This document shows, in pieces, positions 52,113 through 62,282 of a stretch of DNA of 64,000 nt. Made by a program: the position numbers and the translations under genes. The DNA is from Saccharomycopsis fibuligera x Saccharomycopsis cf. fibuligera. Lineage: Eukaryota; Ascomycota; Saccharomycetes; Ascoideales; Saccharomycopsidaceae. Numbering within the stretch: position 1 is the stretch's first letter; each line of letters opens with the position of its first letter. The notes under the pieces are model-generated. The model was not told the origin of the DNA. It made no database searches and worked only from the letters and a program-made list of their open reading frames with translations. The stretch is taken from positions 1,922,001 to 1,986,000 of the forward strand of contig CP012813.1 in assembly GCA_001936135.1 (NCBI GenBank), in the 5' to 3' direction.

Positions 52113-52632
52113 TGGTATTGAAGTGAGACCCTTTTCTTTTTAAATGTCGACAGCAAAGCAGTGACCCTCAAAAAAAAAAAAAAAAAAAAAGAAAAAAAAG
52201 AAAACAAGGCTTCACTATTAGTACAAAATACCTTAATCCAATAGTCCAATAAAAGTTACACAGCTAGCCTTCGCCGATGATATTATCATCTTTGCAGTTG
52301 GTAATCAGGACATGGAATCAGCAATCCAAAAGATCCAAGAATTCTGCTCGATAACGGGAGGGAGTCTGAACTATGATAAATCAAAAGTACTCATTTCCTC
52401 ATACTCCACGGATATAGCAAAAACTGAAAAGCAGTTTTTTGACATTCCGATTGAGCGAGTAAAGGAAGACTATAAACTAACGTATCTCGGGATTAAAATT
52501 CCAAACCAGGGATGGCCAAAAAACTTGATACAAACAATGTACGCAAAGTTTAACATTTCCAACATCAAACATTTGCCGCCGTGTTTTTATCAATTAGGCC
52601 CATCGTATCAACATGTTCGGCGCTTAATATAA
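52113..52632 (+). mobile_element. LINE reverse-transcriptase fragment with catalytic FADD motif
   Basis: It begins with the third 57-bp unit (52113-52169), then an A-rich insertion, then an open frame from 52237 encoding IKVTQLAFADDIIIFAVGNQ. FADD is the reverse-transcriptase catalytic motif. It continues with FCSITGGSLNYDKSKVLISS (the family's LN-x-x-KS element) and YLGIKIPNQGW (thumb motif YLG), ending at 52632. This is the middle to C-terminal part of an L1-like LINE. The order relative to 51787-52075 matches one element that has been rearranged, or two copies side by side. No ORF1, endonuclease or complete 3' end is recognised. Confidence 0.75.
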
Positions 52633-53011
52633 AAGACGGCTCATTAGTAAGTGACGACCTTGAGGGATCACTAACTGGATCTGTAAAATAGTCGCAAGAG
52701 CTGAGATGCGGGGAAGATTTGGTATACATTGTAGTGTATTCCTTGAGTAATTTTGTTGGACTAGAAATGTGATATTATTTTTAATTTTGGTGGTATAACG
52801 GGGCTATTTTTATATTTCCGTTTTGGTCAATATGTTTGTCGATTACAAGTTTGTTGAAATTCTAATAGTTAACACCTCCCAAGAGTAATATTAAAAGTAT
52901 TTTGGAAGAGATCAATTAGTTTAGTGTATATAGTCCAACAGATTTTTTTGTATTATTTCATTTAGGTATAGAAAAGCGAAAAAGAACGAAAGAGACAAGA
53001 ACAAGAAATAT

Positions 53012-53041
53012 GATCTTGCATTCAGATCTGAATGCAAGATC
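53012..53041. repeat. Perfect 30-bp palindrome
   Basis: GATCTTGCATTCAGA is followed immediately by its exact reverse complement with no spacer. It lies 9 bp before the T36 tract. Symmetry stops at the next base on both sides. Confidence 0.97.
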
Positions 53042-53048
53042 TTAATAA

Positions 53049-53050
<2 letters not shown>

Positions 53051-53086
<36 letters not shown>
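53051..53086. repeat. T36 homopolymer
   Basis: Thirty-six uninterrupted T, the longest homopolymer I found in the window. Confidence 0.95.
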
Positions 53087-53091
<5 letters not shown>

Positions 53092-53656
53092 ACTTCACGC
53101 GCCTCGAAGAAACTAGAGTAGAACAAAACCCAGATAGATCAATTTAAAAGGAATTGGAAATTTGTAGATTTATCTAAAACAGCATTATTATGGCGCATAG
53201 ACAGAGATCATAGCGCCATTATACTACATAATAGAGTTTTGTTCATGTAAACCAAATTCCATAGTGTAATTTGTTGATTAGGATCACTCAAAAAGGGCGG
53301 AGTTGAATATGTTTGCAAGTCAAGAATGCTCGCCCTGATATCGGTAAACTATTATAGAAACAGCTTTGCTTGAGGACGTTTATCTTCAAATTTTGATATA
53401 AATGACTATTATAATGAGTTGTTGCTTGTAGATTATCTGTCCCTCGTATATTATCAGACAAATATGTACTACATCCGGCCTCTATCGTAAAGTTGCATAA
53501 GGAGTGGTGCCGCCGGGTGATGCCATGCGGATGGCAGTTGATGGTCGGAAACGGTAATGCCTATCTATAATATCTCAATTTATACAGTACTAAACATTTC
53601 TTCTTTGCTAAACACTCTTTTACTTACTATAGATATCCATAATATCGCTTTTCATC

Positions 53657-56221
53657 ATGAAGGACCCAAATGAAGAGCAGAAACAAGACAGTGTGCCACT
53701 CATGGCATACACTGATGACGATTATGCTGACAATACTAAGTCTCAAGCATCTACCATTGACCTCGAAAATGGCTATTTTAGTAACTTTCATCAAAAGCAA
53801 AAGCAAAAGTTGAGTCAAGGCAAATGGGCTCGTTTTGTAGCCAACTTCAAAAAATTCTGTACCAAGAAAAACGTTTTTGAAGCAATTGGATCTATTGTTA
53901 CTCTTGTCCAAATATATAACATTGTTTTCCATGTCACCAAATACAATAACAAGAGCCCAAACAATTTTGACACTATTTCTCAAGAATATTTGAGTGTACT
54001 TAATAGTTCTAACCAAGCGGCTGAATGGTCCAAAGAGTTCACTAAGGCTTCTCATTTAGCAGGAACTAACTTGGATTTGGTAAACTGGCAAGCTAACAAG
54101 TACAAGGAGTTTGGGTTGCTGAATGTCCATATTGAGGACTTTGACGTTTATATTAATTATCCAGTGGAACATGCATTGAAGTTGCTTAGTGACAAGAAGC
54201 AAAAAGACGGAACTGATTATGAAGTAGTTTATGAACCAACTCTTGTGGAAGACCAGCTAGAGGAAGATCCAACCACTCAAGGCGACGACTTGGTTCCTTC
54301 GTTCCACGGATACTCTGCCAACGGTAACGTCACGGCAGAGTACATCTACGCCAACTACGGTACCTTGCAAGATTTCGAGTTGCTAGCCAGCCAGGGGGTT
54401 GACATCAATGGCAAGATTGTCATTGTTAGATACGGCGGCATTTTCCGTGGTCTCAAGGTGAAGTTTGCCCAACAGTACGGTGCTGCTGGGGTATTGATTT
54501 ATTCTGAGCCTTCAGACGACGGGGAGATCACGGAAGATAACGGATACAAAGCGTACCCCGATGGTCCAGCTAGAAACCCATCGTCATTGCAAAGAGGGTC
54601 GGTGCAGTTCTTGTCACAGATCCCTGGAGACCCAACTACGCCAGGCTGGCCTTCCAAAGGCGACCATGTGAAGAGGGTTGATCCGCACGGAAGCATTCCA
54701 AAGATCCCATCATTGCCAATCAGCTACAAGGAAGTGCAACCAATCTTGGCGCAGTTGAACGGCCATGGCATCAAGTTTGACCAGTCCAAGGGGTGGGACG
54801 GCTCATTGCACAATGTGAGCTACAACGTGGGGCCAAACCCACACCTCAAACTCAACTTGTACAACAACCAGACCTACAACATCAGCAAGCTCTGGAACGT
54901 TTATGGGGAGATCGAAGGCCACTTGAAAAACGAGGTTGTGTTGCTCGGAAACCATAGGGATGCTTGGATCAAAGGTGGAGCCGGGGACCCGAACTCTGGC
55001 AGTGCTGTGACCTTGGAGATTATTCGCGCCTTGCAACATTTGCAAACCAAGTTTGGCTGGAAACCACTTAGAACCATCAAGTTCGCCTCCTGGGATGGCG
55101 AAGAATACGCGTTGCTTGGTTCTACAGAATTTGGCGAATATTACCATAAAGAGCTTCAACAAAAAATTGTTGCATATTTGAATTTGGATGATGCAGTTGC
55201 TGGCACTCAGTTAGAACTTGAAGCATCACCGCTATTGAACCATGTTCTTAATTATGTGGCTAGATTGGTACCTTACCCAAAAAACCAAACTCAAACTTTG
55301 TTTGACCACTACTACGGAGGCAATGATTCAGGAAAAAATAACTCTATTGGAATTTTGGGCAGTGGTTCAGACTTCACGGTTTTCCAGGAACATTTAGGTA
55401 TTGCTTCATTGAATGCTGTATTTGGTCCAGGGCCTAAGGATCCTGTGTACCATTACCATTCTAATTATGATTCATTCCATTGGATGGATAAGTTTGGGGA
55501 TCCCGGGTTTGTGTTCCATAATGCAATGGCCAAATATTTCGGGTTAGTTGCCCTTAGGGTGGCCGATGTTGGAGTTTTAGAATTGGACGTTGCACATAAC
55601 GCTATTAAGATTAGTGATTTTTTTAAAGATGCCAAGAAGCATATCCCTGAAGAATGGTTAGGTGCTAAAGTCAGCTCTGATGCCATCGATTTCAAGCCAC
55701 CACATACCCAAGAATATAAAGAGTTTCAACACATGTTGTTTAGAGAAGGTATCGACTACGAGTTTGATAATAGTGAATTCGGTTGCCGTTCAACCAAAAA
55801 TTTACAAAAGTTATTCAAAAAGACCCAGCGTGCAATTGACGACTTTGTTGAAGTTTCAGTCTCCATTGAAGCTCTTAAAACTAACTACACTGCTTTATAC
55901 CAGGAGTTGCGTGATAAATATTCATGGTATAATCCAGTAGGCTGGTACCATAAAGATGAATTAAACCGTAAAATTGATCGTTTGAACAATAAAATTAAAT
56001 TTTTGGATCGGATCTTTTTGCACTATGGTGGGCTTAAGGATAGATCTTGGTTCAGACACATGGTCTCGTCAGTTGATAGAAACAATGGTTACAGTGCGAT
56101 TGCCTTGCCGGGAATCAATGAGGGCATTGAGGACAAGAATTTGGAGGAAGTGTTCAAGTGGACGGCATTGCTTAAGGCAGCAGTTCAAAAAGCTACTAAC
56201 AACTTGGGTAGTTTACATTGA
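53657..56221 (+). CDS. VPS70-like membrane M28 peptidase (gene B)
   Basis: An 854-residue paralog of gene A, divergently placed 8.3 kb away. Its N-terminus is different: a cytosolic tail of about 75 residues (acidic, then KQKQKLSQGKWARFV) before the membrane helix AIGSIVTLVQIYNIVF. The protease-associated and M28 domains follow. Residues 196-483 are encoded by the 863-bp block shared with gene A. The rest of the M28 domain keeps the metal-site positions: His/Asp in GNHRDAWIKGG (about 430), Glu-Glu in WDGEEYALLGSTEFGE, Asp in YLNLDD (about 508) and His in HYHSNYDSFHW (about 600). There is no PY motif in the tail, unlike yeast Tre1/Tre2, so it is closer to Vps70. An in-frame CTG (54119-54121) aligns with AGC in gene A. 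Confidence 0.9.
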   Translation: MKDPNEEQKQDSVPLMAYTDDDYADNTKSQASTIDLENGYFSNFHQKQKQKLSQGKWARFVANFKKFCTKKNVFEAIGSIVTLVQIYNIVFHVTKYNNKSPNNFDTISQEYLSVLNSSNQAAEWSKEFTKASHLAGTNLDLVNWQANKYKEFGLLNVHIEDFDVYINYPVEHALKLLSDKKQKDGTDYEVVYEPTLVEDQLEEDPTTQGDDLVPSFHGYSANGNVTAEYIYANYGTLQDFELLASQGVDINGKIVIVRYGGIFRGLKVKFAQQYGAAGVLIYSEPSDDGEITEDNGYKAYPDGPARNPSSLQRGSVQFLSQIPGDPTTPGWPSKGDHVKRVDPHGSIPKIPSLPISYKEVQPILAQLNGHGIKFDQSKGWDGSLHNVSYNVGPNPHLKLNLYNNQTYNISKLWNVYGEIEGHLKNEVVLLGNHRDAWIKGGAGDPNSGSAVTLEIIRALQHLQTKFGWKPLRTIKFASWDGEEYALLGSTEFGEYYHKELQQKIVAYLNLDDAVAGTQLELEASPLLNHVLNYVARLVPYPKNQTQTLFDHYYGGNDSGKNNSIGILGSGSDFTVFQEHLGIASLNAVFGPGPKDPVYHYHSNYDSFHWMDKFGDPGFVFHNAMAKYFGLVALRVADVGVLELDVAHNAIKISDFFKDAKKHIPEEWLGAKVSSDAIDFKPPHTQEYKEFQHMLFREGIDYEFDNSEFGCRSTKNLQKLFKKTQRAIDDFVEVSVSIEALKTNYTALYQELRDKYSWYNPVGWYHKDELNRKIDRLNNKIKFLDRIFLHYGGLKDRSWFRHMVSSVDRNNGYSAIALPGINEGIEDKNLEEVFKWTALLKAAVQKATNNLGSLH
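54242..55104 (+). repeat. 863-bp inverted repeat, right arm (inside VPS70-like gene B)
   Basis: Partner of 43982-44844 in opposite orientation, 9,397 bp away. It codes for the protease-associated domain and the first part of the M28 domain (residues 196-483 of gene B), in the same reading phase as in gene A. Confidence 0.93.
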
Positions 56222-56790
56222 AAAGTAATAAGGCTCTATACAAACCACTCTCCTAATCATTATCTAGCATCAAAGTAAAAAAAAAAAACAAAACGAAATA
56301 GAATGAATTAAAGATGCTGAAATTGATATTTTGTAGAAAGTACTGTGTAATCACTGCCTTATACTGCATAATATCGCATATTATCACAGAGTAATTTTGA
56401 GTGAAGAGATGAGACGAATGAGGTGTTGAAATGAATAAGAAAATAGACCAGCAAATAATCAGCACCGGTACCATTGTTGACAAAGAAAATGACGAATTGC
56501 TTGAAAGGTATATATTGTAGCAGCAGCAGTTGTAGCAACCTCAAGTTCTGGTGACAGCAAGCTTCGCAAGGCGAAGCGGTGGCTAGGGCCATGGCGGCGG
56601 GCGTTTCACTTGCTGAAATTCGGGCACTGGCAATTGCTGTTATTGTCTTGACTGAGTGATATTTATATAATGCTTGCCCTTCCCGCTCATCTTGCCTCAA
56701 CCCAACTTAGCTTCCTCAGTTGCCTCTCAAAGAATCAATTGACCTCAATTGACCCAACATAAACACCCGTTTTGATATCACATTATCACC
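56222..56790. other. Intergenic between gene B and IST2
   Basis: Contains the IST2 promoter and leader and a locally GC-rich stretch (about 56560-56620, with GGCGAAGCGGTGGC). No gene is seen. Confidence 0.4.
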
Positions 56791-59295
56791 ATGGCCTCGG
56801 AAAAACCAGCCAACCTTTTTGACCAGCACCATTCTGGCGGCGTTAGCCTTGAGCGTCTTCAGCCAGACTATGTCATCTCTGCCGTTTACTCCTTTGACCA
56901 CAAGCGCCACTCTCCTACAAGAGAAGCAAACTTGGATTTAGCCAATTTGCTCAAGTTGCTTACTGCTCACGGATTCTTGGTGCAAATCCGTCCTGGGAAA
57001 GGGGTTGACCGGATTTTGATTTTTGTCAAGTTGAGAAATGCTGCATTGAAACAAGCTATCCAAGATGCTAAAGTCAACGATTTCTTGTACAATATCAACA
57101 ACGACTTGTTCAGTGACAGTACCACTGCCAGCGATCCAGAAGAGAAATCACTAAGAAAAAGAAGTAGCGGGTTGGCTGATTCTGAAAAGTTAAGAATTAT
57201 TTACAATCTCCTCACCAATGACGAAAGTGATGGTGGGTTAGGTTTGACCCCTAAATTCGCTCAATGGTCGTTTATCGAATCTATCCAACCAATTCATGAC
57301 TTGAGAATTAACGAAGCATTGATTGCAAAATGGTCCAAGAATTATACAATTGAGGAATCTGACATTGAACTTTTGAAACATCAATATGGTACCAAGATTG
57401 CCTTGTATTTTGCCTTTTTGAAGTTCTACTTGAAATGGTTGTTGTTCCCAGCATTCATTGGTCTTTTCAATTTTGTCTTTTTGGGCTACAAGTTCTCAGT
57501 AGGCTACACGTTATTGAATTTGGTTTGGTCAATTTTCTTTATCCAAGCATGGAAAAAGAAGGAACAAAATTATGCATTGAAATGGAACGTGAAAAACGTC
57601 AACTCTAGCACTTTGCAAACCGTTAACCAAACATTCCGCTCGGAAGGCATCACCACCAACTACATTTCCGATAAACATAACTTCAAATATTATCCATCCT
57701 ATAAGAGATTCTTAAAGAAACTTGCCTTTGTTCCAGTGGCTGCCTCTTTTGCTGGTGCTTTGATTGGATGGCAATTTGTTTGTTTTTTTGTCGAGCTTTT
57801 CATCAATGAACTTTACAATGGTCCGCTTAAATCCATCTTAGCATTGACTCCAGCTGTGATGTTAGCTGCATTTGTGCCAATCTTAACTCTTATTTACAAA
57901 ACTTTAGTCACTAAGATTGTTCAATGGGAAAACCACCGTACTATTCTAAGCTATGAGAATTCCGTCAATGAAAAAATGTTTGTCATTAGCTTTTTGACCT
58001 CATATATGGCTCTTTTCATTACTACATTTATCTATTTCCCATTTGGCCACAAAGTTAACGATTACTTGACCGCAGTGGAGCTTTTCATCCATACTAAAAT
58101 TCACGAATCATTCCCAATCAAAGTGGACCATTATGTTATTAATGCAACAAGAATGAACAGTCAATTTTTCTTTAGTATTGTCACGAATCAAGTGCTTACA
58201 TTCTTTTTGGAATACTTTTTGCCATTTTTGCAAAGAAAATACAATGAAAAGAAAGAAGCTCGCAAGGGCACCTTTTTTGACTACAATGATGCTGCTGACG
58301 AAAAAGAATATTTGATCCAAATTAGAAAAGAAGTTTACGAACTAGGTGAATATGATGTCAATGATGATTTCCGTACGATGATTGTTCAATTTGGATATTT
58401 GGCATTTTTCTCTCAATGTTGGACTATTGCTCCATTGATTTGTCTTGTGGTCAATTATATCCAATTCATTGGTGACACCACCAAGATCTTTTTGGAAAAC
58501 AAAAGACCTATTCCAACTAGAACTAATTCGATTTATCCATGGAATCAATTCTTGGGACTTTTGGTCTGGTTATCTTCCATTATTGCTCCAGCCATTACCT
58601 CAATGTATAGACAATCCGATAACATTTTGGGTAAAGTCGATTCCTTGGTGCTCGTTGAGAAGAGATTCCGTGAAAGTAGCGTTAGTATTCAAAGTTGGTC
58701 CTTGTTATCTGTGATTATTTTCAGTGAGCATGTTTACTTGTTGTTGAGTTATGTGTTGGGAATCTTGTACAGCAAGATTAGCACCGAAGAAAATAAGAAA
58801 GATTTGAAGGAGTCAATCCTCATTAAAAAGAGATTTATTAGCAATGCGTCAAATATTGATAATTTGACTAATGCAGCAGTCGAAGAGTTTGGGACCAGCC
58901 CAGCAATTGAAAATCAATGGGTTCAATTGGGCGGTGATGATAATGATACATTGATTGACCTTGCTGCAAGAGTCACTCAAAACGTGAAGGAAATCACTAG
59001 AGTTAAACGTACTTCTGCTAGCAGCAGCAAGCCAGTTCCAGCTCCACAACCAGTATCTAGACCAGTGGCTCAAGCTCCAGTGACTGGCAATGCTGGTGCT
59101 CCAGCTGATGCATCACCAGCTCCACAACAATATTACAACAATCAGAATGAATTCATTGATGAGAAAATTGGCGGAACTGGTGCTTCAGTGACTGGTGAAG
59201 CAGCTAATGAATTAAGTCAAAGAAGAGGTGGCGGTATTGTTCCAGAGACTACTGCTGCGGTAAAGGAAGCATATCCAAGAACTGCTGAATACTGA
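56791..59295 (+). CDS. IST2: Anoctamin-family ER-plasma membrane tether Ist2
   Basis: An 834-residue TMEM16/anoctamin protein. The N-terminal cytosolic part (about 1-200) has LERLQPDYVISAVYSF and the helical IEESDIELLKHQYGTKIALY that leads into the membrane region. About eight to ten hydrophobic segments lie between about 200 and 665 (ALYFAFLKFYLKWLLFPAFI, CWTIAPLICLVVNYI, PWNQFLGLLVWLSS), in the anoctamin order. In yeast, Ist2 ties cortical ER to the plasma membrane and affects lipid and ion homeostasis. The tail after the last helix is about 170 residues, Pro/Ala/Ser-rich, and ends TAEY without the Lys-rich plasma-membrane-binding end of S. cerevisiae Ist2. The ATG has a good CACCATGGCC context. 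Confidence 0.92.
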   Translation: MASEKPANLFDQHHSGGVSLERLQPDYVISAVYSFDHKRHSPTREANLDLANLLKLLTAHGFLVQIRPGKGVDRILIFVKLRNAALKQAIQDAKVNDFLYNINNDLFSDSTTASDPEEKSLRKRSSGLADSEKLRIIYNLLTNDESDGGLGLTPKFAQWSFIESIQPIHDLRINEALIAKWSKNYTIEESDIELLKHQYGTKIALYFAFLKFYLKWLLFPAFIGLFNFVFLGYKFSVGYTLLNLVWSIFFIQAWKKKEQNYALKWNVKNVNSSTLQTVNQTFRSEGITTNYISDKHNFKYYPSYKRFLKKLAFVPVAASFAGALIGWQFVCFFVELFINELYNGPLKSILALTPAVMLAAFVPILTLIYKTLVTKIVQWENHRTILSYENSVNEKMFVISFLTSYMALFITTFIYFPFGHKVNDYLTAVELFIHTKIHESFPIKVDHYVINATRMNSQFFFSIVTNQVLTFFLEYFLPFLQRKYNEKKEARKGTFFDYNDAADEKEYLIQIRKEVYELGEYDVNDDFRTMIVQFGYLAFFSQCWTIAPLICLVVNYIQFIGDTTKIFLENKRPIPTRTNSIYPWNQFLGLLVWLSSIIAPAITSMYRQSDNILGKVDSLVLVEKRFRESSVSIQSWSLLSVIIFSEHVYLLLSYVLGILYSKISTEENKKDLKESILIKKRFISNASNIDNLTNAAVEEFGTSPAIENQWVQLGGDDNDTLIDLAARVTQNVKEITRVKRTSASSSKPVPAPQPVSRPVAQAPVTGNAGAPADASPAPQQYYNNQNEFIDEKIGGTGASVTGEAANELSQRRGGGIVPETTAAVKEAYPRTAEY

Positions 59296-59837
59296 ATTTT
59301 TGCTTAGTGAGTTTCATAGTGCTAGTCTTTGTGAAGCTGCTTAATATTTTTTGCCTAATAAAGACTAACGGTATGATTAAAGCTGAGGATCAGAAGCTAT
59401 TTATTCAAAGCTAACGATTAAAGCTAGTACTGCCGCTAAGTGATAAGAAAATGAATAGTTTGCTTTTAATACAGTCATACTAAAGTTATGATTTGTTGAA
59501 TTTGTTTAAATGAAATTTTTGAATTTTTGAATTTTTTTTTTTTTTTTTTTTTGAAGTTGAAGCTGAAGTTTTTGATTTGATTTTTTTATATTCCCCTTAA
59601 AACTAGAAGAAATTCTGATTTTTAAGTGCTGAGTTTTTCTAAAAAAATTGATTGCCTTTTTATTTTTTCTTATTTAGTTAGTTTTTTTTTATGTTATTAT
59701 TATACGATGTGTTTTTACTTTATTTATTGTTGGCTATTGTAATATTACAGAGTAATGCTATGACAAAAGAATACCGAGCGTAATATACTCTAAAATAACT
59801 GAACCTCTTTTCAGGTATAAATATCGAATATGGAGTT
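59296..59837. other. Intergenic, convergent ends of IST2 and the poly-Asn gene
   Basis: AT-rich with a T21-22 tract (59531-59552) and many T-runs. No gene is seen. Confidence 0.4.
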
Positions 59838-60070
59838 TCAAATAATAGCCAACGTACCAATCGTCATCAAATATGGCATATAAGATTTATTGACATTTTG
59901 TCTAGCTAGGCTTCTCAATTTACGCATCTTCTTTCTTCTTTTCCAATTATAATTCCTGTTCATGTTTCTATTACTTGCAGTAGCATTAGCAGCGACCCGA
60001 GTTCCAAGTTCTGAATTACGGTTAACAATATTGTGAACATCATTGCCATCAACATTATTATCGCCATCAA

Positions 60071-60106
<36 letters not shown>

Positions 60107-62223
60107 TGTTGAGTTCATTATTCACATCAAACTCAGAAATCAAAAGTTGAGGAGGCGGAAGTAGTTTTGACGATTTTATCGTCGTTCTCGCTGTCACCTC
60201 AGGTAAATTCAACGATTGGTCTAGGTTTGGATCTGGCAATTGGGACAGTTTATTATTGCTATGCGGAATGCGGGAAGTTTCAAAACTATTGGAACTGGTA
60301 TGGGCATTGTCATTGATACTGATATCAGTGTTAGTAGGCGCCTCAGAATACAGGTGAGCATTGGCTGATAACTGAACATTGTTGTTGTTTTCGCCTTCAT
60401 TTGCCGAGTGTTGGATATGATAGTTTTCTGTTTGGTCCTGGCTTTGATTTTGATTTTCAAGCTCACTATAGCAGTTTTTCTGTTTGTTATTATCCTCGTA
60501 CCCACTTGCATGGTTGTCATAAACGTTGTCGTTGTTGTCCTCATTTACTCCCACATGACCATCAGTCACATTTGCCAAATCATGGCCCTCCAGTGACCGA
60601 GTATTTTCTGCATCACCTCCACCAACATCATCATCGCCCTCATCCTCAGAGTTCAGTGAAGATAAAGATGAATAAAATACATGGTTTCGATAAACTTTAT
60701 TATTCAAATCATTTAGATTTATCTTATTTGATTCTTGCAATTTGTTAAAACTAGTGGTTAGAATAACGCTATTTGGGAGTAGTTTGGTTAATTGGTTGCA
60801 TGTTTTGGAAAAGTTTGCTAATTGGCCGGTGGTGCTAATCGCGCTGCTTGAGGGTGTTGTGGTTGTTGGTGTTTTGGATGCGCTGAGGAGTGTCAATACT
60901 GAGAGAGTATCGATTATTATTAGATAGCTCACTGGCCATGTTTTAGGATTATGTGTTGCGTGTGTGCTATTGTATTGATTGCTGTTGTCATCATTGTCAT
61001 TATCGCTCTGTTGCTGCTGCTGTTGCTGTTGGAAGAGTAAATAGTAAGGTAAGTTAGATACTGCTTGAATAAGTTCACTGAAAGAGTAAATGTCCGTAAA
61101 CCTGATAATGTCTTCATCTTGAATCATTTTGATAATTGTACCAATACTTTTATTCATGTCTGTATCGGCATCACTATCATTATCAAAATTTCTCACTTCT
61201 TGATGGTTTGGACCTTCTCTTTCAAGCTCCATTTTATTATAAAGTTTGGCTTTAATAGATGATTTAAAACGTTGGCTAAATAGATTCGTTGATGCTGAAT
61301 TTTCTTGCAAGAAGCCCATGTTATAAAACGTATCAAAAATTACCACTTTTGCATTCTTAGTTTTTGGCAAGCTGAGTGCATTTTTAATACTGATACCTGA
61401 AACCAAAATATCTGAGATGATTTCAACCAAATATTGTTTGAATCTCTGCTGCGAGGAATAAACCAAATGGTACGCGTTTGCCACTATATTCTCGTCATTA
61501 TAGTAATCGTTAACATCATTGCTGACAAGAAACTCATTGCTAGTATTATTGCCAAGATCATCAGTGATAGAATTCCTTCTATTATTACTATTTGAACCCC
61601 CAACTCTATTTCCACTTCCACGGCTGGCTATTGGACTAACTTGGCTAACTTGGCTAAGCCTACGATGCCTTTGGTGGAAGCTCTCCAGAATGGCGTTTCT
61701 TTGAGGCAGCATTATGTTTTGTTGAAGGGCCCTTGGGGATAGGTTTTGCTGCGAGGGTTTTATTGGTTGTGGTTGATTGTTTATGGTAAGATTAGCAGTT
61801 GTATTAGCAGAGCTGGGGGTTGTAGTAGTGGTAGTGACATCAGCGGTGGCATCTTTATTTTCTTCTCTAATTCCACTTCCAGTACCGGCTTCAGTTTTAG
61901 CCTTAAGTTCAGCAGCAGCAGCAGCAGCAGCGGCAACAGCAGCAGCACCATTATCACCACTGTCACTCATTTGCCGATGATGTTCACTCATGGCGCCGCC
62001 GAGACCATAACCATGTCTATAGCGGCTGCTGCTGCTGCTGCTGATTCTGTTATTGCTACCGCCATGATGATGATAATACTTCAACCTCGATGCAAAGTTT
62101 TTCCTATTCGTAGCAAAGTCAACCACGTAGTCGCTCTCACTCAAAGATCGGTCAATGATTGACTGCAAAGTGGGCACAAAGTATCCACCTTGTCCGTCGC
62201 CAACACCAGCATCATCATATACG

Positions 62224-62282
<59 letters not shown>

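Larger units (their letters stand above)
52633..53656. other. Gene-poor stretch upstream of VPS70-like gene B
   Basis: Holds the perfect palindrome (53012-53041) and T36 (53051-53086). On the minus strand the T-tract reads as a 36-nt poly(A) preceded by GCGTGAAGTTCTTT, which would suit the 3' end of a retrotransposed copy lying at about 53087-53500, but I recognise no coding motif there. The right 200 bp must contain the gene B promoter. Confidence 0.45.

Noticed and set aside
43982-55104. Inverted repeats around a gene-poor core taken as a centromere
   Set aside because: Some Candida centromeres have inverted repeats, but here the arms are coding exons of two peptidase genes, and LHP1, PRP9 and a tRNA lie between them.
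56359-56700. 113-codon minus frame upstream of IST2
   Set aside because: Mixed composition, overlaps the IST2 promoter region, no recognised motif.
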